NCBI GenBank assembly: GCA_000163695.1
Contig: GG774890.1
Location: 539,575 to 603,574 of the forward strand
Direction: 5' to 3'
Length of the DNA stretch: 64,000 nt
Origin: Bacteroidetes oral taxon 274 str. F0058
Lineage (GTDB): Bacteria > Bacteroidota > Bacteroidia > Bacteroidales > Paludibacteraceae
Positions within the stretch are counted from its first letter, which is position 1, and each line of letters starts with the position of its first letter. The position numbers and the translations under genes were made by a program. Shown here piece after piece: positions 54,315 through 64,000 of the stretch. The notes under the pieces were generated by a model. The model was not told the origin of the DNA, ran no database searches, and worked only from the letters and a program-made list of their open reading frames with translations.

Positions 54315-57300
54315 GTGAAATTATTATCGAAAATAGTAAATATCCTCTGGATAAGCAGTTTGATGGCTGTAATAGGCTGTGTAATACTTCCCGAAAATTT
54401 TGTGTTTGCAGGCAATAACACCTATATTCTCGATATTGCTACGGATAATATAAGTTCTACCGACAATGAAAACATTCAGGTGGGCGATACCAACAATCTG
54501 GCAAGCCCTATGGGAGTTGCAGATTATCAAGAACTCGAAAAGACTTATCCATACGACCTGAACGACCCCAATAATGCCAAAACAACCATAGAGTACGACG
54601 AAGTAACGGGCAATTACATAATGCGTACTATGATTGGCGATATGGAGATAACCACACCTTTTGTAATGTCGGGCGAAGAATATAAGGCATATTCGCTTCG
54701 ACGCGATATGGCGGATTATTGGAAAAACCGCAACAGCGAAGCGATGAAAAGCTACGACGACAAGTTTAAACTAACCGATATGAAATTTTCGCTCGGAGCA
54801 GCAGATAAAGTGTTCGGTCCCGGTGGAGTACAGATAAAGACGACAGGTTCGGCAGAATTGATATTCGGAGTATTGCACAATAGGGTAGACAACTATCTGT
54901 TGTCCGAACGCCTGCGTAAAACTACACAATTCGACTTCGACCAAAAAATACAAATGAACGTACAAGCCACTGTCGGCGATAGGGTTAAGTTCGGTATGAA
55001 CTACGACACAGAGTCTACATTCGACTTCGACAAACAGAATATAAAACTCGGCTACGAGGGTAAAGAAGACGATTGGTTGAAGAGTATCGATGTTGGCAAT
55101 GTAAGTATGAATTTAAACTCGGCTCTGATACCCGGGGCAAGTTCTCTGTTCGGTATCAAGAGCAATATGCAGTTTGGCAAACTGAAAGTATCTGCACTGG
55201 CTTCGCAACAACGCTCATCTGTGCAGAATGTAACTACTAAGGGTGGAGTACAGAAGGTCAAATTCGATATACCGATAGACCAATACGATGCCAACCGACA
55301 CTTTTTCCTTGCGCAGTATTTCCGCGATACTTACGACAAAAATATGTTGCAACTGCCCTATATCACCTCAGGGATAACTATTAATCGCATAGAGGTATGG
55401 GTAACCAACAAAAGAGCTCAATTTGAGCAGGCACGTAATATTCTGGCTTTTACTGACTTAGGGGAAGCTGCCAAGAAAAACAATAACTATTGGACTACGA
55501 CAAGCCCCGACCCAATACCGACAAATACATCGAACTCGCTCTACAACGAGATAAAATCGATTCCTAATATACGTGACATACAGCAGTTTGTGCAGATAAT
55601 GGATAATCCTCCATACAACGGATTGGGGATTGCAGGAGGCGAAGATTTCGAGAAAGTAGAGTCTGCCCGCAAGCTCGACCCGTCGGAATATACGCTTAAT
55701 TCGACATTGGGATTCGTCTCTCTTCATCAGTCGTTGCAGCCCGACGAGGTATTAGCCGTGGCGTTCGAGTACACATACGATGGCAAAGTGTATCGTGTGG
55801 GGGAATTCTCTACCGATGGTATCAATGCTCCTGAGGCTCTGATAGTTAAGTTGCTCAAGTCGACACTTGTAGTAAGTCGCTCGAATATGTGGAATCTGAT
55901 GATGAAAAACGTTTACTCTCTGGGAGCAAGTTCTTTCACGAAAGAAAATTTCAAACTGAACGTAATGCACAAAAACGATTCGACAGGAGTTTATCTCAAC
56001 TATATCAATGCGGGGAATATAAAAAACCGCGTCCTGTTGAGTGTGATGAACCTCGACCGTTTGGACGATTACAATAATGCTCACCCCGACGGTAAATTCG
56101 ACTTTGTAGAAGGATATACGATATTGTCTTCGATGGGTAGGGTGATTTTCCCTGTTGTCGAGCCTTTCGGTTCGCATTTGCGTAAAGCGATAAACGACCC
56201 GATAGCCGACAAATATGTATATCAGGAGTTATACGATTTGACTCCTGTCGAAGCTGCCGAATTTTCTTATAAAAATAAGTTTAAACTCTCGGGAGAGTTT
56301 CAGGGTACATCCAACTCTGAGATTCACCTCAATGCGACGAACATTCCTCGTGGTTCTGTCAAAGTTCGTGCTGGCGGTGTTGACCTTACAGAAAACGTCG
56401 ATTATACAGTGGATTATATTATGGGGACGGTAACTATCCTCAATCAGCAACTTTTGGCTTCGAATACACCGATAGACGTTCAGTTGGAGAATCGCGACCT
56501 GTTCCAAATACAACGTAAAACCCTCTTGGGGACACACTTAGAATATGCTTTCAACAAAGACTTCCTTATCGGCGGAACAGTGATGCATATGTCTGAGATG
56601 CCGATAGTTACCAAGACAGCTATGGGTAGCGAACCGATATCGAATACTATCTGGGGACTGAATGCTGCTTATAAAAAAGAGATGCAATGGCTTACCACGG
56701 CTCTCGACAAATTGCCTCTGTTGGAACTTTCGGCACCGTCGTCCATACAATTTACAGGCGAATTTGCACAAATGATACCCGGACATAAAAAAATCAAGGA
56801 TAATCCCGGATATGCTTATCTCGACGACTTCGAAACGACAGAGACATCTATCGACCTGAAATATCCTTACTATTGGTTTCTCGCCTCTACTCCTGCCGAT
56901 GGCTCTGCCGATGCTCTTTTCCCCGAAGGACGGCTGAGCAATAATATAGATTACGGTAAGAATAGAGCTCTGTTCTCTTGGTATTCGATTGATAATTATG
57001 TGTTTAATAAAAACTCGAGCCAGACCCCGATTTATATGCGAGATAATAAAGATTTGCTTTCGAATCACCTTACTCGCGAAGTGAGCGAAAAAGAGGTCTT
57101 CCCCAACAGAGAGCCGCTTCTTACGGGGACAGCCGTATTGCCTATACTTAACATAAGCTTTTATCCCCAAGAACGTGGACCGTATAATCTCGATTTGGAC
57201 TACGATATAAATGGTAATCTCAATAACCCGCAAAAACGTTGGGGTGGTATGATGCGTAAAATCGACGCATCGGATTTCGAACAATCCAATATAGAATACA

Positions 57301-60300
57301 TTGAGTTTTGGTTGATGGATCCGTTTGTAAACGACACTCTTAAGCAACATCAGGGTGGCGACCTCTACATAAATCTCGGTGACATATCGGAAGATGTGCT
57401 CAAAGACGGCAAAAAGTTTTTCGAAAACGGACTGCCTCTCAATGGCGAAGCTAATCTAACGCAGCAAACCATCTGGGGTAAAGTGCCTACACAGCAGAGT
57501 ACCGTTTTGGCTTTTGCCAACGAGGCGGGTGCACGTCAGAAACAAGATGTGGGCTTCGATGGTCTTATGAACGAAGAAGAAAAGAGCTTTACCACTTACA
57601 GTAGTTATCTTCAGCAGTTGCGTGCAGCTGTATCTCCCTCGGTGCTTGCCAAATGGGAGAGCGATATATTTTCACCCCTCAACGACCCTTCCGGCGACAA
57701 TTATCATCATTATCGCGGAGCCGATTACGATAACGCAAAACTCTCTATCCTCGAGAGATATAAACACTACAATGGCACAGAAGGTAACTCCGCCGAAGCT
57801 TCGGCAGGGGGAGAACTATATTCTACCTCGGCTACTTCGCTGCCTGATGTCGAAGATATAAATCAAGATAATACTCTTAGCGAATACGAAAAATATTTCC
57901 AATATAAAGTATCTTTCCACAGAGGTACGGATATGGAGATAGGTAAAAACTTCATTGTCGACAAACGTGAAGTAGAGGTAGATTTAGAGAACGGTAAGAA
58001 AGAGACAGTTACGTGGTATCAATACAAGATACCCATCAGAAATTACCAGAAAAGGGTAGGTAATATTCGCGACTTCAAGTCGATACGGTTTGTGCGTCTG
58101 TTCCTTACAAACTTTTCGCAGGAGATAACTCTGCGTTTTGCCTCTATGGAGTTTGTCCGTGGCGATTGGCGTGTGTACAATCTGCCGTTGTGGAACTCGG
58201 CTACACCGCCTGTTACTAACGGTTCGCTTACGGTGGGTAGTGTCAATATCGAAGAAAATTCTACCAAAGAACCCGTAAACTATGTATTGCCTACGGGAGT
58301 AACACGCCAGACAGACCCCGGACAGCCACAGTTGCGTCAACAGAACGAGCAGGCTATGGTGATGAAAGTATCCGACTTAGCTCCCGCCGATGCTCGTGGT
58401 GTGTATAAGAAAATTAATTTCGACTTCCGCCAGTATCGTCGTTTACAGATGTTTACGCACGCCGAGAAAATGCTCGAAGACGTAGGGCAACTCAATGATT
58501 ATGAGATGTCTGTCTTTATACGTATCGGTAGCGACCTGACGGATAACTATTACGAATATGAGATACCTCTGCGACTGACACCGCCGGGTAGGTACTCAAC
58601 TTTCTCTGACGAAGATAGAGCTACTGTTTGGTATAAAGAGAATATGTTCGACTTCCCGTTGTCGGAATTTACCGACATCAAAAAACAGCGGAATACACGT
58701 AAGAGTTCAGACCCGAATGTTACTCTGCTCAAGCCGTATTCGATGCCGTCGTCGAGCAATCAACACCACCTCGTTACCATAAAGGGTAATCCTAACTTGG
58801 GTGAGATAAGTACGATGATGATTGGAGTACGCAATAAAGCGTCGGCAGCCAACCGCAGTGCAGAGGTCTGGCTCAATGAGTTGCGACTGACCGACTTCAA
58901 TGAGGAGGGCGGTATCGGAGCAATAGGTAATTTAGTGTTGAATCTTTCGGATTTTGCCAATATTAATCTCTCCGGTCGATACGAGACAGTTGGTTTCGGT
59001 GGAGTAGAGCAGAATATCAATCAACGTCGGTTGGACAATTATTATCAGATAAATATGTCAACCTCCGTACAGCTCGGTAAATTATTCCCCGAGAAGACAA
59101 GAGTAAATCTGCCTGTATATTATTCATACTCTGTCGAAAATTCTCGTCCGAAATACAGTCCGTTGGAAGGCGACTTGCTACTCAAAGATGCCCTCTCTAC
59201 ATACTCCAAACAGGAGGAGAAAGACTCTGTCCTTCGGTTGTCGGAGACCAAGACCGTTACCGAGAGCTTCAATCTTACGGGTGTGCGTGTAGATATACGC
59301 AGTAAGCGACCGCAGATGTACGACCCTGCCAATATCTCGGTAAACTACGCTTATCAGAAGTCGTCGACACTCAATCCCGAAGTAGAGAGAAATGCCAATA
59401 TCTCACATCAAGGCTCTATCAACTACGACTTTAATACTCAACCTCAGACGTGGGAGCCGTTCAAAAACTCCAAAGCTCTGCAGAAACCCATTTGGGCTTT
59501 GATACGTGATTTCGGTATCAACTATTCGCCTTCTCGTTTGGGACTGTCGCTGAACGTGTCAAGAATGTATAACGAGACACAGATGAGAGACTTGCAAGGG
59601 TCGATGATGATAAATAAATACGACCCCTACAATCCGTTGCTCTCTTCGAGTAAAAACTTTACGTGGAGCAGAAACTTTGTGCTCGATTGGGAGTTTGTCA
59701 AGAATCTGAAAGTGAACTTCCAAGCTGCTACCAATTCGAGAATACAGGAGACAAAATATGCTCCGGTAAATAAACGTTTCTTCCCCAACGAATACGAAGA
59801 TTGGAAAGATACCGTACTTATGTCTATTCGCAACTTAGGAACTCCGCTTACATATCAACAAAACTTCAATGTAACCTATAATGTCCCCCTCGATAGAATA
59901 CCTTTCTTGGATTGGATAAATCTCGATGGTGCATATAACTCGCAATACAACTGGAATGTAGGTCCTCAGAACAATGCACAAATCTACCTGGGCAATAATA
60001 TCACAAATAGCTCACAGTGGAGTGTGAACGGTGGTCTGCGAATGGAGACGCTTTACAATAAGTCTAAGTATCTGAAAGCCGTAAATCAGAAGTTTGCTGC
60101 TCGGGCTCGCAATACTTTCAGCCCGAAGTCTATTGACCAGACATTGCTGATTGCCGCCGATACTACCGAGATAAAACACGGACTGAATACCGACCATTTG
60201 CAGGTAGATGTTTTGGTAGGCAATGGAAGACACATAAAACCAAAGTTTAAGATAAAAGACAAAAACACCATTGTCGTCGACACGAGATTCAGAGATAGTG

Positions 60301-61769
60301 TTACATTTACCGTTACTACCATAGATCCCAACAGTCTTAGGACAATCGACGGAAAAGAAATTCTCGATTTCTCTGCCCGATTCCTTATGATGTTGCGGTC
60401 TGCACAGATAACCTATCAGGAACAACGCGGTATATCGTTGCCCGGCTTCGATATGGAACCAAAACTCTTCGGACAACGTAATATAAACGGAATAATGTCG
60501 CCGGGGTTAGAATTTGCATTCGGTATGCCACGTATGGACTTCTTGGACAAGGCTGTGGATAACAATTGGCTGGTATTCAACGATTCTATTGTGTCGCAGG
60601 CAAATATTAATTTCACCTCTAACCTCGATATAAGAGCCTTGGTGGAACCTATATCCGGTCTTAAGATAAATATCAACGCACGGCGGATGTATTCCAATAT
60701 GAACTCCATACAGTTGAAAAGTAGATTAACGCAGTTTAGCGGTAATTATCAGATGACTTATGTATCTATCGGTACGGCATTTTGGGAACAATCCAATATG
60801 ATTGGCAATCAGCGTGCTTTCGAACTGTTCAATATATACAGAGCTACTGTTGCCGATAATATAAATGGCAGATATACAGGAACTATGTATCCACACGGAG
60901 GATTTGTGGACGAAACAGGACTTGGCGGTCAGCTATTCGACCCGTCGAAAGGAGCAGCCCGCTCTACAAGCGTCGATGCTATGGTACCCGCATTTTTGGC
61001 AGCATACTCTAACCGTTCGTTATCAGACCGTAATAATCTTATACCTGCTCTATGGGATTTACTGCCAAACTGGACAATCTCTTATGACGGGCTTACTCAG
61101 ATACCCTTCATACAGAAAAATCTGCAAAAGGTAACTCTCAACCACTCATATCAGAATATGTACAGTATCAACTCGTACACTTCATTTGCCGATTTTGTGT
61201 CAAATAGCGATGGATTGGGCTTTACAAAAGATATAATATCGGGCAATCCCATACCTTCGTCGGGTTACGATATTGCGGCTGTTACCATTACAGAAAACTT
61301 CGCTCCGCTGTTGGGTGTAGACGTCGCCTTCAAAAATTCGCTGACAACCACCCTGCGTTACAACCGTTCTCGTATTATAACGCTGAATACTACCTCTTTG
61401 CAGATAGGTGAGGTATATTCTAACGAGATACAGATAGGGTTTGGGTATATTATCAAGGATTTTGATTTGATATTGAAACTCAAAACAAGCAAGACTAAAA
61501 AAGTTAAAAATAACCTTACTACCAGAGTCGATTTTGCTCTAAAAGATATGTCGACCTTGTTGCGTAAAATAGATTCGAATGAACCGCCACAGGCTACGTC
61601 GGGTAACAAGTTATTTACTATCAAGGCTATGGCAGAGTACATATTCTCGTCCAAGTTGAATTTCCGCCTATTTTTCGACTATACTTCGAATGCTCCTCTG
61701 CTGAGTACCTCGTATCCTATGACTAATGTCAATGCAGGTCTTGCTATCAAGTTTATGCTTACAAGGTAA
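54315..61769 (+). CDS. sprA: SprA/Sov, giant outer membrane translocon of the type IX secretion system
   Basis: 2484 aa from a GTG start with AAAAGG before it. The signal peptide (1-32) precedes the N-terminal SprA domain (GVLHNRVDNYLLSERLRK, TQFDFDQKIQMNVQATVGDRV). Then follow long stretches of beta strands with recurring family segments (GHKKIKDNPGYAYLDDFETT, NIEYIEFWLMDPF, ELRLTDFNEEGG) and a barrel-type end AGLAIKFMLTR. Length and motif order fit SprA (Sov in Porphyromonas), a very large barrel through which proteins with T9SS C-terminal domains cross the outer membrane. Two such proteins or remnants lie in the same window (38605-41151 and 62851-63706). A terminator is not evident between ruvA and this gene, so they may be co-transcribed. 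Confidence 0.96.
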   Translation: MKLLSKIVNILWISSLMAVIGCVILPENFVFAGNNTYILDIATDNISSTDNENIQVGDTNNLASPMGVADYQELEKTYPYDLNDPNNAKTTIEYDEVTGNYIMRTMIGDMEITTPFVMSGEEYKAYSLRRDMADYWKNRNSEAMKSYDDKFKLTDMKFSLGAADKVFGPGGVQIKTTGSAELIFGVLHNRVDNYLLSERLRKTTQFDFDQKIQMNVQATVGDRVKFGMNYDTESTFDFDKQNIKLGYEGKEDDWLKSIDVGNVSMNLNSALIPGASSLFGIKSNMQFGKLKVSALASQQRSSVQNVTTKGGVQKVKFDIPIDQYDANRHFFLAQYFRDTYDKNMLQLPYITSGITINRIEVWVTNKRAQFEQARNILAFTDLGEAAKKNNNYWTTTSPDPIPTNTSNSLYNEIKSIPNIRDIQQFVQIMDNPPYNGLGIAGGEDFEKVESARKLDPSEYTLNSTLGFVSLHQSLQPDEVLAVAFEYTYDGKVYRVGEFSTDGINAPEALIVKLLKSTLVVSRSNMWNLMMKNVYSLGASSFTKENFKLNVMHKNDSTGVYLNYINAGNIKNRVLLSVMNLDRLDDYNNAHPDGKFDFVEGYTILSSMGRVIFPVVEPFGSHLRKAINDPIADKYVYQELYDLTPVEAAEFSYKNKFKLSGEFQGTSNSEIHLNATNIPRGSVKVRAGGVDLTENVDYTVDYIMGTVTILNQQLLASNTPIDVQLENRDLFQIQRKTLLGTHLEYAFNKDFLIGGTVMHMSEMPIVTKTAMGSEPISNTIWGLNAAYKKEMQWLTTALDKLPLLELSAPSSIQFTGEFAQMIPGHKKIKDNPGYAYLDDFETTETSIDLKYPYYWFLASTPADGSADALFPEGRLSNNIDYGKNRALFSWYSIDNYVFNKNSSQTPIYMRDNKDLLSNHLTREVSEKEVFPNREPLLTGTAVLPILNISFYPQERGPYNLDLDYDINGNLNNPQKRWGGMMRKIDASDFEQSNIEYIEFWLMDPFVNDTLKQHQGGDLYINLGDISEDVLKDGKKFFENGLPLNGEANLTQQTIWGKVPTQQSTVLAFANEAGARQKQDVGFDGLMNEEEKSFTTYSSYLQQLRAAVSPSVLAKWESDIFSPLNDPSGDNYHHYRGADYDNAKLSILERYKHYNGTEGNSAEASAGGELYSTSATSLPDVEDINQDNTLSEYEKYFQYKVSFHRGTDMEIGKNFIVDKREVEVDLENGKKETVTWYQYKIPIRNYQKRVGNIRDFKSIRFVRLFLTNFSQEITLRFASMEFVRGDWRVYNLPLWNSATPPVTNGSLTVGSVNIEENSTKEPVNYVLPTGVTRQTDPGQPQLRQQNEQAMVMKVSDLAPADARGVYKKINFDFRQYRRLQMFTHAEKMLEDVGQLNDYEMSVFIRIGSDLTDNYYEYEIPLRLTPPGRYSTFSDEDRATVWYKENMFDFPLSEFTDIKKQRNTRKSSDPNVTLLKPYSMPSSSNQHHLVTIKGNPNLGEISTMMIGVRNKASAANRSAEVWLNELRLTDFNEEGGIGAIGNLVLNLSDFANINLSGRYETVGFGGVEQNINQRRLDNYYQINMSTSVQLGKLFPEKTRVNLPVYYSYSVENSRPKYSPLEGDLLLKDALSTYSKQEEKDSVLRLSETKTVTESFNLTGVRVDIRSKRPQMYDPANISVNYAYQKSSTLNPEVERNANISHQGSINYDFNTQPQTWEPFKNSKALQKPIWALIRDFGINYSPSRLGLSLNVSRMYNETQMRDLQGSMMINKYDPYNPLLSSSKNFTWSRNFVLDWEFVKNLKVNFQAATNSRIQETKYAPVNKRFFPNEYEDWKDTVLMSIRNLGTPLTYQQNFNVTYNVPLDRIPFLDWINLDGAYNSQYNWNVGPQNNAQIYLGNNITNSSQWSVNGGLRMETLYNKSKYLKAVNQKFAARARNTFSPKSIDQTLLIAADTTEIKHGLNTDHLQVDVLVGNGRHIKPKFKIKDKNTIVVDTRFRDSVTFTVTTIDPNSLRTIDGKEILDFSARFLMMLRSAQITYQEQRGISLPGFDMEPKLFGQRNINGIMSPGLEFAFGMPRMDFLDKAVDNNWLVFNDSIVSQANINFTSNLDIRALVEPISGLKININARRMYSNMNSIQLKSRLTQFSGNYQMTYVSIGTAFWEQSNMIGNQRAFELFNIYRATVADNINGRYTGTMYPHGGFVDETGLGGQLFDPSKGAARSTSVDAMVPAFLAAYSNRSLSDRNNLIPALWDLLPNWTISYDGLTQIPFIQKNLQKVTLNHSYQNMYSINSYTSFADFVSNSDGLGFTKDIISGNPIPSSGYDIAAVTITENFAPLLGVDVAFKNSLTTTLRYNRSRIITLNTTSLQIGEVYSNEIQIGFGYIIKDFDLILKLKTSKTKKVKNNLTTRVDFALKDMSTLLRKIDSNEPPQATSGNKLFTIKAMAEYIFSSKLNFRLFFDYTSNAPLLSTSYPMTNVNAGLAIKFMLTR

Positions 61770-61952
61770 ACAGATTTTATCCAAATAAATTATTTTGTCG
61801 ATATTATAAATCTTTTTTTGTGAAAAATAGTGTTATGAAATAAAAAATCTGTACCTTTGCAGCTACAAACATTTTACTTTTTTACAAAAATAATGTCTGT
61901 ATGTTCAGTACGATAATATTTCTTATTTTTAATAATAAAAAACTTTTTTAGC

Positions 61953-62786
61953 ATGAGAAGAATATATACACTGTTGTCTGCTCTTTTGGCAGTATTGATA
62001 TTAAACACTTTCGAAACACAGGCAGCTCCATTGACCTATTACGAACTTTATATCGGAGGAACTCAGGTGAGTTCGGGAGGGCTGTCGAGTATCAGAGGGC
62101 GTGGTATAAAAGGTAAGATAAGCTATAACCCGAAGACCAAAACCCTGACACTCAACAATGCAAACATCAGTATGGTACGAGGTATCAACGGTATAAGTAA
62201 TACGGGAATAGATGATCTTATAATAAATCTTATAGGCGAAAACGAAATAAACGCACTTGGAGTATCAGGTATCATACTGAATGCCAATACCATTATTACA
62301 GGAGAGGGTTCGCTCAGAGTAACAAGCGATTACCATAGCGGCATATATATACAGCCTAATACGACACTGACAATAAGCGGAGGAACGGTCGAAGTGAAAG
62401 GGAAAACCGGTATATCGGGCTTCGACGGTATCAGAGGCGAGAAACTTGTCGTAACAGATGCTACTCTAAAAGCAACCGGCTCTCCATACGGCTCTCTTTG
62501 CAACCTTACTTCGCTTACGTTAGGCGGAGGTTGCCAAATCATATCGCCCGAAGGAGCATCTTTTAGCAGCGAGTTACACTTTGTTAATCAGAATGGTACA
62601 CGTATTATAACACAGGTATTAATAACTAAGCCTAAGGAGCAGACACCTCCCGAAAGCGAGCCTGTGGTTACCGATAAGGAACAAATCCCCGTCCAAAAAG
62701 AACAGATATCTGTCGACAAGGAAGAAACCGCTCCTGTTGTTACGGAGCCAGTCGCCACGGACGAAAAACAGGCTGTAACCGAATAG
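61953..62786 (+). CDS. Exported beta-helix-like repeat protein with acidic tail
   Basis: 277 aa. A signal peptide ending TQAAP precedes a region of short repeated beta turns: GKISYNPKTKTLTLNNANI, IIINLIGENEINALG-type steps, NTTLTISGGTVEVKG. These resemble carbohydrate-binding/beta-helix repeats in Bacteroidota surface proteins, where each turn ends in an Asn or Gly ladder. The last ~50 residues repeat T-D-K-E-Q and V-T-E-P elements and lack a T9SS sorting domain. Function unknown. A -7 box TACCTTTG (61852-61859) and a terminator (62811-62848) bracket it. Confidence 0.7.
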   Translation: MRRIYTLLSALLAVLILNTFETQAAPLTYYELYIGGTQVSSGGLSSIRGRGIKGKISYNPKTKTLTLNNANISMVRGINGISNTGIDDLIINLIGENEINALGVSGIILNANTIITGEGSLRVTSDYHSGIYIQPNTTLTISGGTVEVKGKTGISGFDGIRGEKLVVTDATLKATGSPYGSLCNLTSLTLGGGCQIISPEGASFSSELHFVNQNGTRIITQVLITKPKEQTPPESEPVVTDKEQIPVQKEQISVDKEETAPVVTEPVATDEKQAVTE

Positions 62787-62810
62787 AGCATATTATTGAT
62801 AATATACTAC

Positions 62811-62848
62811 AAAAAGGGCGAAAATTAATCTGATTTTCGCCCTTTTTT
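62811..62848 (+). terminator. Intrinsic terminator
   Basis: AAAAAGGGCGAAAA and TTTTCGCCCTTTTT form a 14-bp perfect stem around TTAATCTGA, with further T. Confidence 0.85.
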
Positions 62849-62850
62849 AG

Positions 62851-63706
62851 TTGAAACCGACAGTTATGTACGATGGCAGAGAATCGAATAAAAACGATAT
62901 GATAAGTGAACTTACTACGGTAATAGACAATAAAAACCCTTTTATGTTTATTTATAGCGGACACGGAGGAAACAAAAGTTTGGGGGATCCTTATAATTTA
63001 TACTATTGGGATATGAATGCGAATAAAGGACTTGTTCAGAATAGTTGGCTTCGTTGTCAGCCATTCGGCTTTGCTATGGCATGTTCTACAAACGATTACT
63101 CAGAAATAGATAATTTTGCCAAAGGATTTACTTCCGCATCGATGAACGGTGGGGTAACGTTTTTCGGTTCTACAGTCTCTACATATCCATTACCTGACAG
63201 AATTTCTTTTTTGAGCATATTCGGAAAACTGAGAACAAAAACAAACTCCATATAGCAGACCTCACATCTTGGGGGATGGGTAGCTATTATTCAGGTCTTA
63301 AAATCTGTGCCCGTCGCCGTCAGGTGGAGAAGTACAACCTCATAGGCGACCCCTCGCTTAGGATTTACGGTGTTTCTATAATCGACGGCAATGTCGGTAG
63401 CTATACCCCTCCATATAAGTATAATAACCCTAAACAAGAAGTCGCAGATAAATACGGCGGGGAAGCGACAGCAAAAATGATAACATTTCCCCGACTATTG
63501 CCCAAGATATTGTTACCGTATCTGCAACATCCGATATAAGAATTCGGTCTATAACAATAAAGGACTTAATGGGTAGAGATATAAAGTACGTTGAGACAGG
63601 TGTAAACAATGTAAATATATCCGATATTCAGAATGGGATTTATTTTGTAACCATATTGTATGACAATAATCAAATGTATATTGAAAAAGTAATTATTAAT
63701 CACTAA
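62851..63706 (+). pseudogene. Gingipain-type (C25) cysteine peptidase remnant with T9SS sorting domain
   Basis: Three reading-frame pieces join into one family. Piece 1 (62851-~63207): FMFIYSGHGGNKS with the catalytic-type His, AMACSTNDYSEIDN with the Cys, and GGVTFFGST. Piece 2 (~63207-~63470), one frame over: IADLTSWGMGSYYS and YNLIGDPSLRIYG, the family's end block. Piece 3 (~63470-63706), another frame over: a type-A sorting domain with ITIKDLMGRDIK, ISDIQNGIYFVTILYD and a final KVIINH. The 5' part (signal, prodomain, start of the catalytic domain) is missing, and frameshifts sit at or near a TTTTTT run (63203-63208) and an AAAAA run (63473-63477). No start codon or promoter remains: the terminator of the previous gene precedes it directly. 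Confidence 0.75.
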
Positions 63707-63718
63707 AAAAATATAGAT

Positions 63719-64000
63719 ATGAAAACCAAGATATTTTTGATAATTAATATTTTGCTGTTAGTAGGGTGTTGTAAAAAGGTATCCCTTAATCCGCAGACGG
63801 GGCTACCTTGGGGTTGGAACCCGATGCCGCACGAAAGAATAAAAAGCTATTTTCCTTTAAATGTTGGAACACAAGTTACATATATATCGGAAAAAGGGGA
63901 AAACAAGGTGTTTAAGTGTACAGACTTATATTATCACTACCAAAATACTTTTGGAAATAGTTATGGCATGTTTAGTAAATTTGTCCCTTATGAAGATTGT
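63719..64000 (+). CDS. Lipoprotein, N-terminal part (runs off right edge)
   Basis: 94 residues visible. MKTKIFLIINILLLVGCCKK is a lipoprotein signal (lipobox LVGC), so the mature protein starts at Cys17 in the membrane. The mature part (SLNPQTGLPWGWNPM, SYFPLNVGTQVTYIS) is not recognised. AT-rich. It starts 13 bp after the C25 remnant and could have been its operon partner. Confidence 0.7.
   Translation, partial: MKTKIFLIINILLLVGCCKKVSLNPQTGLPWGWNPMPHERIKSYFPLNVGTQVTYISEKGENKVFKCTDLYYHYQNTFGNSYGMFSKFVPYEDC

Overview
The window comes from a Bacteroidota chromosome, most likely Bacteroidales near the Porphyromonadaceae/Tannerellaceae. Evidence: many genes are preceded by the Bacteroidota -7 box TAnnTTTG, several with a TTG 19-21 bp upstream. 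A ruvA-sprA pair encodes the type IX secretion (T9SS) translocon, and two products (one now a pseudogene) carry T9SS type-A C-terminal sorting domains. DUF5020, DUF6624, BACON and TonB beta-barrel families and a carboxynorspermidine-synthase-like enzyme also fit. The species cannot be fixed from sequence alone.

Left third (1-15.4 kb), a defence island. A Res-type helicase-nuclease and a DNA adenine methyltransferase (cut by the left edge) form a type III-like restriction-modification pair. After a CPBP protease and an EamA transporter comes a tight five-gene minus-strand operon: 5-cytosine methyltransferase, MORC/MutL-like GHKL ATPase, Z1 SF2 ATPase, PD-(D/E)XK (DUF4420-like) nuclease, and an unrecognised 623-aa protein ending in two tandem copies of a ~100-aa domain. 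Both modules border gene debris (a SMUG2-like glycosylase N-terminus; a copy of a DUF6261-like gene tail), so they seem to have replaced older genes. An IS30 remnant with its 5' half flipped closes the island.

Middle (15.5-33 kb), core genes: two S41 peptidases around a TonB-type beta-barrel receptor, DUF5020, a Crp/Fnr regulator, ftsK with an acyltransferase, a DUF2156-type protein, a GNAT, SpoIID, CtlX and dnaK. From 33 to 36.9 kb lies an AT-rich accessory patch: an unknown protein, six 42-bp palindromic repeats, a DUF6261-like gene, a membrane protein, an IS30 end, a HlyD-family C-terminal remnant and a DUF6624-like protein. It leads into a TolC gene.

Right third (38.6-64 kb): a T9SS-sorted leucine-rich-repeat protein, carboxynorspermidine synthase, an alpha/beta hydrolase, a small operon with a SUKH-like protein and a collapsed GNAT, a 21-bp minisatellite, a C10 peptidase fragment with a BACON-like lipoprotein, an AraC regulator, and a cupin-DUF438-DUF1858 operon behind a perfect Crp/Fnr-style palindrome. 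Then come an SGNH hydrolase, tRNA-Val, a Wzi-like protein, ruvA, sprA, a beta-helix-like exported protein, a decayed gingipain-type (C25) peptidase gene and a lipoprotein cut by the right edge.

The best candidates for something new are the five-gene MORC/Z1 operon with its duplicated-domain 623-aa member, the internally inverted IS30, and the palindromic repeat array at 33.8-34.1 kb.
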